A stretch of 64,000 bases of DNA, from contig CAJTXL010000017.1 of the NCBI GenBank assembly GCA_910583525.1, positions 1-64,000 on the forward strand. Reading direction: 5' to 3'. A program made the translations under genes and the position numbers. Origin of the DNA: an uncultured Muribaculaceae bacterium (GTDB taxonomy: Bacteria; Bacteroidota; Bacteroidia; Bacteroidales; Muribaculaceae). The notes below the pieces were generated by a model that saw nothing but the letters and a program-made list of their open reading frames with translations, was not told where the DNA came from and made no database searches. Positions 1 through 8,178 of this stretch are shown here, piece by piece (the stretch's first letter is position 1; each line of letters begins with the position of its first letter).

Positions 1-22
1 TGGTAACAATTATGTCTGTCAA

Positions 23-1210
23 TTATTTCGCAGTCTTCCGACCACTAAAACCTTTTACGGGGAATGCCGACGTGCGCTTGGTCGTAGTGTCGAATTTGGC
101 TATGCCGAGGTTGCGAGTTGTCAGCAGAATGTTCCCGTCGGGCGTTTCGGTGAGGCGTTTGACTATGTTGCTTGAGCTTGTGGCGTCGTTTATGTCGGCG
201 GTGAAGAATGATATTGCGTTGATGCGCGGCGAGCGGTAGCTCACGCCGTAGAAATACGTTCCGAGCCACAGCGCCCCTTCGTTGTCTTTGGCAATAGCGA
301 AGATGCTGTTGTCGGGCAGATTGTCATAGCTGATGCCGTCGTTGAAGGCCGTAAGTTCTTCCGTGCTGCAATCGAGCCTGAGCAGGCCTCCTTCCGAGCC
401 CATCACCAACTCGCCGGCCCGGTAAGGTGTGATGGCCTTTACATTATAGACCGGCGTAGATGCCGGCGTCACGGTTCTTATATGTTTAAGGCTACCCGAC
501 AAAGGGTTGTAGTGGAACAGGCCTTCAGCCGATGTGCCGAGCCATAGCGTGTTGTCGCTTTGGCGGTAAATCGACTGCACGGACTCACGCGACAAGGGCG
601 TCGACGCCGTCTTTCCGTTTTTCGTGTCGAGCCTGAACAGACCGGCATCGTCGGTGCCCACCCATAGGTCGCCGCTGATGTCGAGTGCCATGGCCGTGAC
701 GAATTGCGACGGCATTTCTTTGTGTCCGAAATGCCGCTCGACCTTGTGCGACTGGTCGAGACGGTATACGCCCTGTCCGTAACACCCCACCCAAAGATTT
801 TGGTCTTTGTCGAGCGACAGGCAGTGTATGCTGCTTTTGTCATCGGCGGCGCTGTGGCCGTCGAGCGATATGTGTCTGAAAGTGTCGCTGTCGTAGTTAT
901 AGCAGTACAGACCCTCTTTCGTGCCGACGAGTATACGTCCGGCATTGTCTTCGAGCAGGCAGTGCACGAAGTTGTTGCCGAGGCTCAGGGTATCGTTGTC
1001 GCAGCGGCGGTACACTTTGAAATTGAGGCCGTCGAAGCGGTTGAGGCCGTCGTTTGTGCCGAACCACATAAACCCTCTGCTGTCTTGCATGGCCGCCCAC
1101 ACGCTGTTGTGCGAGAGCCCGTCTTCCGTCTGATAGCTGCGGTAGAGCGAGGCGTCGGCGCCAATGTTGCCCAAAAGGGCGACAATAAGAATTGTTGCAA
1201 GTTTTTTCAT
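23..1210 (-). pseudogene. Truncated hybrid two-component system sensor (propeller part only)
   Basis: The 395-residue product has a signal peptide (residues 1-20) followed by two-component-regulator propeller blades. Typical repeats are visible (WFGTNDGLNRFDG near residue 50, LWVGCYGQGVYRLD, DLWVGTDDAGLFRLD, LWLGTYFYGVSYRS). In Bacteroidales such propellers sense glycan fragments in the periplasm and are followed by a Y_Y_Y domain, a membrane helix, a histidine kinase, a receiver and an AraC-type DNA-binding domain, in about 1300 residues. Here a TAA stop (23-25) ends the frame inside what should be the second propeller, so no signalling domain is encoded. A different minus-strand frame is open from about position 45 to the window edge, so a frameshift is possible but cannot be tested here. 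It is divergent from the cellobiose phosphorylase operon, which it may once have controlled. A naturally short propeller protein is the alternative. Confidence 0.62.
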
Positions 1211-1229
1211 CAGGGTTCGATTTGTGAAG

Positions 1230-1237
1230 CAAATTTA
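1230..1237 (-). promoter_or_regulatory. Candidate -7 box of the truncated sensor gene
   Basis: The minus strand reads TAAATTTG here, a match to the Bacteroidetes -7 consensus TAnnTTTG, about 20 nt before the ATG at 1210. No good TTTG -33 element stands at the usual 19-21 bp; a TTGC lies 22 bp upstream. Confidence 0.4.
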
Positions 1238-1363
1238 CCCCCTTGCTTTATCTTCGGATGCAAGAATATTGTAATCGTGTAGTAGGATGCTCTAAAAGTT
1301 GACGCAGGCGAGAATTGTGGCAGTATTTGTCAAGATTGTCCTATCGGCTCTGTCTGAATAAGG

Positions 1364-1384
1364 TTTTCTTTGCATCAAAGAAAA
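1364..1384. promoter_or_regulatory. Perfect palindrome upstream of cellobiose phosphorylase
   Basis: TTTTCTTTG (1364-1372) and CAAAGAAAA (1376-1384) are exact inverted repeats around a CAT centre, ending 20 nt before the ATG of the phosphorylase gene. The symmetry fits either an operator for a dimeric repressor or a small 5'-leader hairpin. No clear TAnnTTTG promoter was found in this 194-bp divergent gap on the plus strand. Confidence 0.45.
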
Positions 1385-1404
1385 AATTAATGAAAATCTG
1401 ATAT

Positions 1405-3891
1405 ATGGAAACACCCCGATACGGCTTTTTCGACGACGATGCACGCGAGTTTGTCATCAACGACCCGGCAACACCTTTTCCTTGGATAAACTATCTCGGC
1501 AACGAAGATTTCTTCGGCCTTGTGAGCAATACCGGCGGCGGATACTGCTTCTATAAAGATGCCAAGTTCCGCCGCATAACGCGCTACCGCTACAACGGCG
1601 TGCCGACCGACCAGGGCGGACGATATTTTTACATCAACGACGGGGCTTCGGTATGGAGTCCGGGATGGAAACCGTGCAAGACGCCGCTTGATTTCTATGA
1701 ATGCCGCCATGGCATGGGTTACACTCGCATCACAGGCCGCAAGGACGGCATCGAAGTGTCTGTGCTCATGTTCGTGCCGCTTGGCGTGGCCGCCGAAGTG
1801 CAGAAAGTGACGGTGAAGAATTTGTCGGACAAGGTGAGGCGTATAAAGCTCTACAGCTTTGCCGAGTGGTGTCTGTGGAATGCCGTTACCGATATGGAAA
1901 ATTTTCAGCGTAACCTCTCTACGGGCGAGGTCGAGATTGACGGCCCTGTCATATACCACAAGACAGAATACAAGGAACGCCGCAACCACTATGCCTATTA
2001 CAGCGTAAACGCGCCGGTCGACGGCTTCGACACCGACCGCGAAAGTTTCATCGGCCAGTACAACGGCTTCGAGGCTCCGCAATGTGTAGTTGACGGCCGT
2101 TCGGGCAACTCGGTGGCGCACGGATGGAGCCCCATTGCGTCGCACCGCATCGACCTCGAACTGAAGCCGGGCGAAGAACGCACTCTGGTATTCGTCCTTG
2201 GCTATGCCGAGAATGACGCCGAAAACAAGTTCTGCGATGCCGACATTGCCCGGAAACGTTCGGGCGAACTGCTCAGCTCGCAGGCTTCCGACCGTACTTT
2301 CGTCAACAAAGATAAGGCAAAGGCAGTCATCGGGCGTTTCGCTACGGCAGAGGCCGTTGACAACGCTTTCGACGAACTCCGTGCCATGTGGGACGGCCTT
2401 CTCGGCCGTTTTTCGGTGCGAAGCTCAGAGCCGAGGCTCGACCGCATGGTAAACATATGGAACCAGTACCAGTGCATGGTGACGTTCAACTTCTCCCGTT
2501 CGGCTTCGTTCTTCGAGAGCGGAATAGGGCGTGGAATGGGTTTCCGTGACTCCAACCAGGATTTGGCCGGATTTGTGCATCAGATACCGGGTCGAGCCCG
2601 TGCACGTATCATCGACATCGCTTCGACACAGTTTCCCGACGGAGGCTGCTACCACCAGTACCAGCCGCTTACGAAGCGAGGCAACAACGACATCGGCGGC
2701 GGTTTCAACGATGACCCTCTTTGGCTCATATTCGGCACTGTGGCATATATCAAGGAAACGGGCGACTTCGACATACTCGCACAGCTTGTGCCTTGGGACA
2801 ACAAGCCCGGAACGGAAGTGCCGTTGATGGAGCATCTGAAAGTGTCGTTCGACCATGTCGTGAACAATCTCGGTTCCCACGGACTGCCGCTGATAGGGCG
2901 TGCCGACTGGAACGACTGCCTGAACCTCAACTGCTTCTCTGACGACCCTGACGAAAGCTATCAGACCACCGAAAACAAAACCGAAGGCTCGCTTGCCGAA
3001 TCGCTTATGATAGCCGGACTTTTTGTGGTGCAGGGGCGTGAATATGCCGCGCTATGCCGCCGTATGGGCGACGATGTCGAAGCGGCACGTGCCGAAGAGC
3101 ATGTGCGACGGATGGAATATGCTGTCAGAACTTACGGATGGGACGGCGGATGGTATCTGCGTGCCTATGATTTCTTCGGCAACAAAATCGGTTCGGCCGA
3201 AAACGAAGAGGGCAAACTTTTCATAGAAAGTCAGGGCTGGTGCGCAATGGCCGGAATAGGCCGCGAAGAAGGCATGGTCGACAAGGCTCTCGACGCATGC
3301 AAACGTCATCTCGACACACCCCACGGCATGGTGCTCAATTGGCCTGCGTTTACGAAATGGCACCGTGAGATGGGCGAGATATCGTCGTATCCTGCCGGAT
3401 ATAAAGAAAATGCAGGCATTTTCTGCCATAACAATCCGTGGGTGATTATTGCCGAGGCCATTGCCGGACGCGCCGACGATGCCTGGGAGCATTACCGTAA
3501 AATCTGTCCGGCATGGATTGAAGACCAGAAACTGCACAAGGTCGAGCCGTATGTATATTCACAGATGATTGCCGGACGAGATGCCGCCGTTCCCGGCGAG
3601 GCGAAAAACTCTTGGCTGACCGGCACTGCGGCGTGGAACTGGCTGTGTGCCACGCAATATCTTTTGGGTATACGTCCCGGATACGACAGTCTGCTGATAG
3701 ACCCGTGTCTGCCTGCGTCGTTCGGCGCTTTCGAGGTAACACGCCGTTGGCGCGATGCCGTATATGCAATCAAGGTGTTGCCCAGACCGGCCGATGGAAT
3801 TGCACGCATATGTCTCGATGGCGTGCCTGTCGACGGCAATGCGGTGCCTTATTCGCCCGGATTCCACACCGTGACCGCCGAAGTGCTATAA
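1405..3891 (+). CDS. Cellobiose phosphorylase (GH94)
   Basis: This 828-residue cytoplasmic enzyme should split cellobiose with phosphate into alpha-glucose 1-phosphate and glucose. It closely resembles, over its full length, the well-studied Cellulomonas gilvus cellobiose phosphorylase (822 residues) as I recall that sequence. Matching stretches include YGFFDDDAREFVI at the start, RYRYNGVPTDQGGRYFYIND, ASFFESGIGRGMGFRDSNQD and CHNNPWVIIAE. The motif ADWNDCLNLN (D501-D504) holds the family's general-acid aspartate. There is no signal peptide, so the substrate must be imported, and the symporter gene 28 bp downstream is the obvious supplier. Close relatives acting on other beta-1,4 disaccharides cannot be fully excluded, but the similarity to cellobiose phosphorylases is much stronger than to chitobiose or cellodextrin phosphorylases. 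Confidence 0.9.
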   Translation: METPRYGFFDDDAREFVINDPATPFPWINYLGNEDFFGLVSNTGGGYCFYKDAKFRRITRYRYNGVPTDQGGRYFYINDGASVWSPGWKPCKTPLDFYECRHGMGYTRITGRKDGIEVSVLMFVPLGVAAEVQKVTVKNLSDKVRRIKLYSFAEWCLWNAVTDMENFQRNLSTGEVEIDGPVIYHKTEYKERRNHYAYYSVNAPVDGFDTDRESFIGQYNGFEAPQCVVDGRSGNSVAHGWSPIASHRIDLELKPGEERTLVFVLGYAENDAENKFCDADIARKRSGELLSSQASDRTFVNKDKAKAVIGRFATAEAVDNAFDELRAMWDGLLGRFSVRSSEPRLDRMVNIWNQYQCMVTFNFSRSASFFESGIGRGMGFRDSNQDLAGFVHQIPGRARARIIDIASTQFPDGGCYHQYQPLTKRGNNDIGGGFNDDPLWLIFGTVAYIKETGDFDILAQLVPWDNKPGTEVPLMEHLKVSFDHVVNNLGSHGLPLIGRADWNDCLNLNCFSDDPDESYQTTENKTEGSLAESLMIAGLFVVQGREYAALCRRMGDDVEAARAEEHVRRMEYAVRTYGWDGGWYLRAYDFFGNKIGSAENEEGKLFIESQGWCAMAGIGREEGMVDKALDACKRHLDTPHGMVLNWPAFTKWHREMGEISSYPAGYKENAGIFCHNNPWVIIAEAIAGRADDAWEHYRKICPAWIEDQKLHKVEPYVYSQMIAGRDAAVPGEAKNSWLTGTAAWNWLCATQYLLGIRPGYDSLLIDPCLPASFGAFEVTRRWRDAVYAIKVLPRPADGIARICLDGVPVDGNAVPYSPGFHTVTAEVL

Positions 3892-3919
3892 ACATTCTCT
3901 TATACCTTAAATACATATC

Positions 3920-5284
3920 ATGGCTTCACTTAAAGAAAAGATAGCTTACGGTCTCGGCGACATGTCGACGAGCATGTTCTGGAAGATTTTCAGTTTTTAT
4001 CTTCCGATATTCTACAGCGACGTTTTCGGCCTTCCGCTGTCGGCGGCTGCGATGCTGATGCTCGTTACGCGTATATGGGACGCTGTTTCCGACCCTATGA
4101 TGGGCGTAATCGCCGACCGCACACGTTCGCGCCGAGGAAAATACAGGCCATATCTGTTATGGATGGCCGTACCCTTTGCTTTGGCCGGATGTCTGCTGTT
4201 CACAACTCCGGGCTGGGGCGCGTCGGCCAAGCTTGTGTGGGCCTACGGCACCTATATCCTTATGATGACGGTCTACACGGCCATTAATGTGCCGTATGGG
4301 GCAATGCTTGCCGTAATGACCGATGACTCCGACGAGAAGACCGTCTTTTCGAGCTACCGCATGTTCTTTGCCTATACGGGTTCGTTCATAGCGCTTTTCG
4401 CATGGGAGCCATTGTGTGCCTATTTTCTCGACGGGCAGTCGGGAATTGTAGCCGAGCAGACGGCATGGCAACATGCCATGTTCGTGGTGTCGGCGGCCTG
4501 CATCATCCTTTTTGTTCTTTGCTACCGCTTTACGCGTGAACGCGTCGATGCCGGTGTGTCGCCTTCGTCGATAGCGTCGGATTTTCGCTCGCTGTTGCGC
4601 AACCGTCCGTGGTGGGTTCTTACTGCGGCGGCTTTGTGCAGCAATTTGTTCAACACCGTGCGTGGCGGCACGGTTGCCTACTATTTCAAGTACTACATTG
4701 GCGACGGTGCTTCGGTCGAGTTCGTCGGTCTGTCGTTCCTGTTCTATGCCGGCCTGTTTCTTGCTGTAGGCGAGGTGTGCAACATGCTTGGTGTGGCCTG
4801 TGCCGTGCCCGTATCGCGTAGGCTCGGCAAGCGCGGCACTATGCTTGCCTGCTGTGCATTGCTCGCCGTGCTTAGTGCCGCGTTCTTCTATGTTCCGTGC
4901 ACCGGAGGCGGCTTTGTGGTGATGCTTGAACTACAGATAGCCATATCTGTCCTCACAGGCATAATATCGCCTCTGATATGGTCGATGTATGCCGACGTGG
5001 CCGACTATGCCGCCGTGAGATACGGAACGGCATCGAGCGGACTTATCTTCTCGTCAGGCTCAATGGCCCAGAAATTCGGCGGTGCGCTTGCCGGATGGGG
5101 CGTGATATCGCTGCTCGACGGTTTCGGACTTGTGCCGAACGCAGAAGCGCAGACCGAAGCAGCGTTGCTTGGCCTGCGCCTTACTATGTCGTGGATTCCG
5201 GCCGTGGTGGCCGTCGTGATGGGATTTGTCGCGTTGTGTTATCCGCTGGGACGCCGTAATGCAGCCGTCGAAGAGTTCGTGTAG
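3920..5284 (+). CDS. GPH-family sugar:cation symporter (MFS)
   Basis: This 454-residue inner-membrane protein has about 12 hydrophobic segments. It carries the glycoside-pentoside-hexuronide:cation symporter signature near the N-terminus (YGLGDMSTSMFWKIFSFYLPIF, then TRIWDAVSDPMMGVIADRTR and the basic loop RSRRGKYRPYLLW), as in MelB and XynB-type transporters. It follows the cellobiose phosphorylase by 28 bp on the same strand, so the two very likely form an operon importing and phosphorolysing cellobiose or a similar disaccharide. The stop codon abuts the stop codon of the convergent gene at 5285 with no spacer, leaving no room for a separate terminator. Confidence 0.85.
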   Translation: MASLKEKIAYGLGDMSTSMFWKIFSFYLPIFYSDVFGLPLSAAAMLMLVTRIWDAVSDPMMGVIADRTRSRRGKYRPYLLWMAVPFALAGCLLFTTPGWGASAKLVWAYGTYILMMTVYTAINVPYGAMLAVMTDDSDEKTVFSSYRMFFAYTGSFIALFAWEPLCAYFLDGQSGIVAEQTAWQHAMFVVSAACIILFVLCYRFTRERVDAGVSPSSIASDFRSLLRNRPWWVLTAAALCSNLFNTVRGGTVAYYFKYYIGDGASVEFVGLSFLFYAGLFLAVGEVCNMLGVACAVPVSRRLGKRGTMLACCALLAVLSAAFFYVPCTGGGFVVMLELQIAISVLTGIISPLIWSMYADVADYAAVRYGTASSGLIFSSGSMAQKFGGALAGWGVISLLDGFGLVPNAEAQTEAALLGLRLTMSWIPAVVAVVMGFVALCYPLGRRNAAVEEFV

Positions 5285-6505
5285 TTACACTACAGGCCCT
5301 TCGGCCGGTATTGCGATAGGTTCGGCGGCAGGTTTCTTCTTTCCGAAGAAGCGGTCGATGATAATGGTGATGGCGGCGTCGCCGCTGACGTTGCATGCAG
5401 GGCCGTAGCCGTCGAGCGCCAGGTAGATAGTCATCAGCAGGGCACTTTGCTCGGGCGAGAAACCGAGGACTGACTCTAAAAGACCCACCGAGGCCATCAG
5501 CACACCGCCCATGACTCCCGGTGCCGCCACCGACGAGATGCCTTGCAGAAGCACGAAGTTGGCGAAGAGGGCGAAATCAGGCTCTATGCCGCAGATATAC
5601 ATTACGGCTACGGCTGTCGTGGCGAGCTTGATTGTAGAGCCGCACATGTGAACGGTGGAGCACAGCGGCACCACGAAGTCGGCGATGTCTTTGCGCACGC
5701 CGTTCTTGAGAGTGCCTGCGAGAGTGACGGGTATCACCACCGACGAAGAGCATACCGAAAATCCTGTCAGATATGCCGGAATCATGTTCCAAAGGCAACG
5801 TCCGGGATTTTTGCGTGCTAAGGCTCCGGCTATCAGGTATTGTATGACAAGATATACAATCGATATGGCTATGCCGGTGAGTATGACCTTGATGCCAGTG
5901 CCCATGATGAGACCGAGTTTTCCTCCGGCGCTCATTTCGCATATCATTGTAAAGATATATATCGGCAGCAGGGGTATTATTGCGCTTTCGATGGTGAGTT
6001 TGATGATGTCGCCGAACTGGTCGAAGCCTTTTTTGATGATGTCGGCGTTGGTGAAGATTATGCCTACGCCGATGGTGAACGACAGCACCAATGCCGTAAG
6101 GATGTCGCATACAGGCGGTATCTTTAGGTTGAAATACGGCTCTATTGCCGCTTCGGCCTGATGAGCGGCCTCGACTTCGCCGGCTTCGAGATAGTGGGGC
6201 AGCAGGTGCGTGGAGCATTCAAAGGCGAAAAATCCGGCACAGATTGTCGAGAGATACGACAGCGCCACTACCGAGATGAGCATCTTGCCTGCTCCTTTGC
6301 CGAGGTTCGCTATGGCCGGAGTAACCAGGCCGAGCACCAACAGAGGCACGACGAATTTGAGGATTTGGGCGAAAAGGACGTTGAAAGTCTTCAGCGTACG
6401 CAGCAGAAACTCCGGCATTACCATGCCGAGCAGGGCGCCAAGTGCTATGGCGATTACGACACGTGGAAACAGGCCGAGTTTGCGCTTGGGTTTGTCTTTT
6501 GTCAT
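5285..6505 (-). CDS. Dicarboxylate/amino acid:cation symporter (DAACS)
   Basis: This 406-residue inner-membrane protein belongs to the GltP/DctA/SstT family of sodium- or proton-coupled carriers for glutamate, aspartate or C4-dicarboxylates. It has about eight hydrophobic helices, the serine-rich re-entrant loop CSSSVVIPVTL, and the late conserved segment LALDGYGPACNVSGDAA. I place the start at the ATG at 6505 (MTKDKPKRKLGLF), because the longer frame begins with TTG and would run through the hairpin at 6523-6560. The C-terminal tail is proline/alanine rich. The substrate cannot be told from the sequence. Confidence 0.82.
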   Translation of the reverse strand: MTKDKPKRKLGLFPRVVIAIALGALLGMVMPEFLLRTLKTFNVLFAQILKFVVPLLVLGLVTPAIANLGKGAGKMLISVVALSYLSTICAGFFAFECSTHLLPHYLEAGEVEAAHQAEAAIEPYFNLKIPPVCDILTALVLSFTIGVGIIFTNADIIKKGFDQFGDIIKLTIESAIIPLLPIYIFTMICEMSAGGKLGLIMGTGIKVILTGIAISIVYLVIQYLIAGALARKNPGRCLWNMIPAYLTGFSVCSSSVVIPVTLAGTLKNGVRKDIADFVVPLCSTVHMCGSTIKLATTAVAVMYICGIEPDFALFANFVLLQGISSVAAPGVMGGVLMASVGLLESVLGFSPEQSALLMTIYLALDGYGPACNVSGDAAITIIIDRFFGKKKPAAEPIAIPAEGPVV

Positions 6506-6510
6506 TGCGT

Positions 6511-6560
6511 TATGAAAAAATAGCGAAGGAGACAAATCAAACATCATTCGTCTCCTTCGC
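6511..6560 (-). terminator. Rho-independent terminator of the PUL 1 operon
   Basis: Arms 6523-6533 (GCGAAGGAGAC) and 6550-6560 (GTCTCCTTCGC) pair perfectly over 11 bp with a 16-nt loop. On the minus strand the stem is followed by TATTTTTT. It lies 33 nt after the stop of the last operon gene (6594) and ends only about 18 nt before the symporter start at 6505, so it could also act as a leader structure for that gene. Confidence 0.75.
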
Positions 6561-6593
6561 AAGAGTTATTTTATAGTACGGTAAGGAATACCC

Positions 6594-8096
6594 TTATTTG
6601 ATGAACACCTTGGTGGCCGTTTTGCCCTGACGTTTGATGAAGAGGCCGTTGGCGGGATTGGCTACGCGGATGCCCTGCAGGTTGAAGTATTCTGCTGGAA
6701 CTTCGGTGTCTTCGCTGATGGCTGGAGCGGTGATGCCTGATGAAGCTGCCTTTTTGTAGTTGACAGAGATTTTTGTGATGTATGCTCCGCCTTCAAAGTC
6801 GAGGTAGCACTCTGAGTTGTCTGTTTTGGGAGTCCATGTAATTGTGTTGGCTTCCGTATCAGATGAAATCGTGCCTTCGTCGTTGGTTTCGAGACCGTCT
6901 ACGGTCTGGTCGAATTTGCTGTTGCCGTTGTTGATATACACAACTACGTCGTAGAGTGTAGCGTCGGCTACTGTCGGTTTGATGGCTATTGCGGTTCCGC
7001 CGCCGAGCTGGAGGTTGTTTACCTTCGATGTCGTGGTTGCACGCAGGTTTCCGTGACCGGAGATGCCGCCCCATTGGAAAGTGAGCTGAGTGCCTTCGTT
7101 TGTAATGGTGAGCGGTTTGAACTGAGAGCCTGCGGCATATGTGCCCTCTTCGTTCGGGTTGGTTGTCCACCAGAACGATTTATTGCCGTCATAAGGGATG
7201 TCGGGGTAGTCGGTCATGTATCCGAGTTTGGTGTCGCTGTCGATGGTGAAGTCCTGGAAGTTATATACGGCCGATATTTCACCTTGGCGTTTTACCGTCA
7301 GGATATAGCTTGCTTCAGCCCAGTCGAAGCCGTCGGCTGCGTCGCAACCGGCGATGATTTTTGTTTCGCCCGGTGCTACGAGTGTGATGGCGCCGGTTGT
7401 GGCATCGACGGTGGCCACTTCTTCATTTTCCGACATGTAGTCGATAGGCGCGGTGGTCGCCTTGGTCAGCGTGGGGAAAGCATTGTCCTGACCCATATAG
7501 GCCGTGAATTCTTTTACGCTCCATTTGAGGTCGGCATCCTTCAATGTGCTTGCTTCGTATGTAACTTCGATGCTTGTTATGACGCCGGTAACATTTTCTG
7601 TATCGGTGATTACGATTGGCCCTGCGGTGTTGCACATTGCCGAACGGGTTATTTGGGCAAGTTCGACGCCTGTTTCCGAGTGGTTGTATACAACTCCTGT
7701 TTCAACGGCTTCTTCGAGGGTAGTTTCGCCTTCGGTGACTTGAAGTGAAGGTATTTTGTTGGTGGCGCTGTAGATTGTGATGTCTGTCATCTTGTAGCCA
7801 TCGGCGCAAGTGAAAGTGAGTGAGGTGTTCTGATATACGCAGAGGCATTCGAGGGCACCGTAGGCCCGTTGGAGCTGACGGCGCATTTTGCCGTTGAGTT
7901 CGATTGTTACGGGAGCTTCGGTGATAGGCAGTTTTACGTCACGTTTATCCTGGTCGTTGAGCAGGTAATTGTCTTTGTCTTTTTTGAGCGAGTTCCAGTT
8001 CCACGGATTTTCGGCAGTGAAATCGAAAACGGCGGTTTCAGCCCATGCGCTGCAGCAGAAAGCCGCGGCTGCAAGTGTGAGTAAGATTTTTTTCAT
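6594..8096 (-). CDS. Secreted Ig-like (Big_2-type) protein with C-terminal sorting tail
   Basis: This 500-residue secreted protein of unknown function is the last gene of the PUL 1 operon. The start is the ATG at 8096, giving a clean signal peptide (MKKILLTLAAAAFCCSAWA). The middle has a Big_2-type Ig segment (NEEVATVDATTGAITLVAPG), flanked by beta-rich domains of the kind found in Bacteroidales surface proteins. The end carries the motif AEYFNLQGIRVANPANGLFIKR, with the same pattern as the three EEP proteins upstream, which is probably a secretion or surface-sorting signal. No catalytic motif is visible, so it may bind glycan or act as a structural partner. It is separated from the preceding gene by 82 bp containing a small hairpin. 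Confidence 0.7.
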   Translation of the reverse strand: MKKILLTLAAAAFCCSAWAETAVFDFTAENPWNWNSLKKDKDNYLLNDQDKRDVKLPITEAPVTIELNGKMRRQLQRAYGALECLCVYQNTSLTFTCADGYKMTDITIYSATNKIPSLQVTEGETTLEEAVETGVVYNHSETGVELAQITRSAMCNTAGPIVITDTENVTGVITSIEVTYEASTLKDADLKWSVKEFTAYMGQDNAFPTLTKATTAPIDYMSENEEVATVDATTGAITLVAPGETKIIAGCDAADGFDWAEASYILTVKRQGEISAVYNFQDFTIDSDTKLGYMTDYPDIPYDGNKSFWWTTNPNEEGTYAAGSQFKPLTITNEGTQLTFQWGGISGHGNLRATTTSKVNNLQLGGGTAIAIKPTVADATLYDVVVYINNGNSKFDQTVDGLETNDEGTISSDTEANTITWTPKTDNSECYLDFEGGAYITKISVNYKKAASSGITAPAISEDTEVPAEYFNLQGIRVANPANGLFIKRQGKTATKVFIK

Positions 8097-8131
8097 AGAC
8101 GTTTTATGATTAGATTTATGGTTCACGTACA

Positions 8132-8154
8132 TGGAGAATGCATGGCACTCTCCA
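8132..8154 (-). other. Small intercistronic hairpin
   Basis: TGGAGA (8132-8137) and TCTCCA (8149-8154) can pair over 6 bp in the 82-bp gap between two PUL 1 genes. There is no T-run after it on the minus strand, so RNA processing or stability is more likely than termination. The evidence is weak. Confidence 0.3.
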
Positions 8155-8178
8155 AATACGTAAATGAAATTGAAAAAT

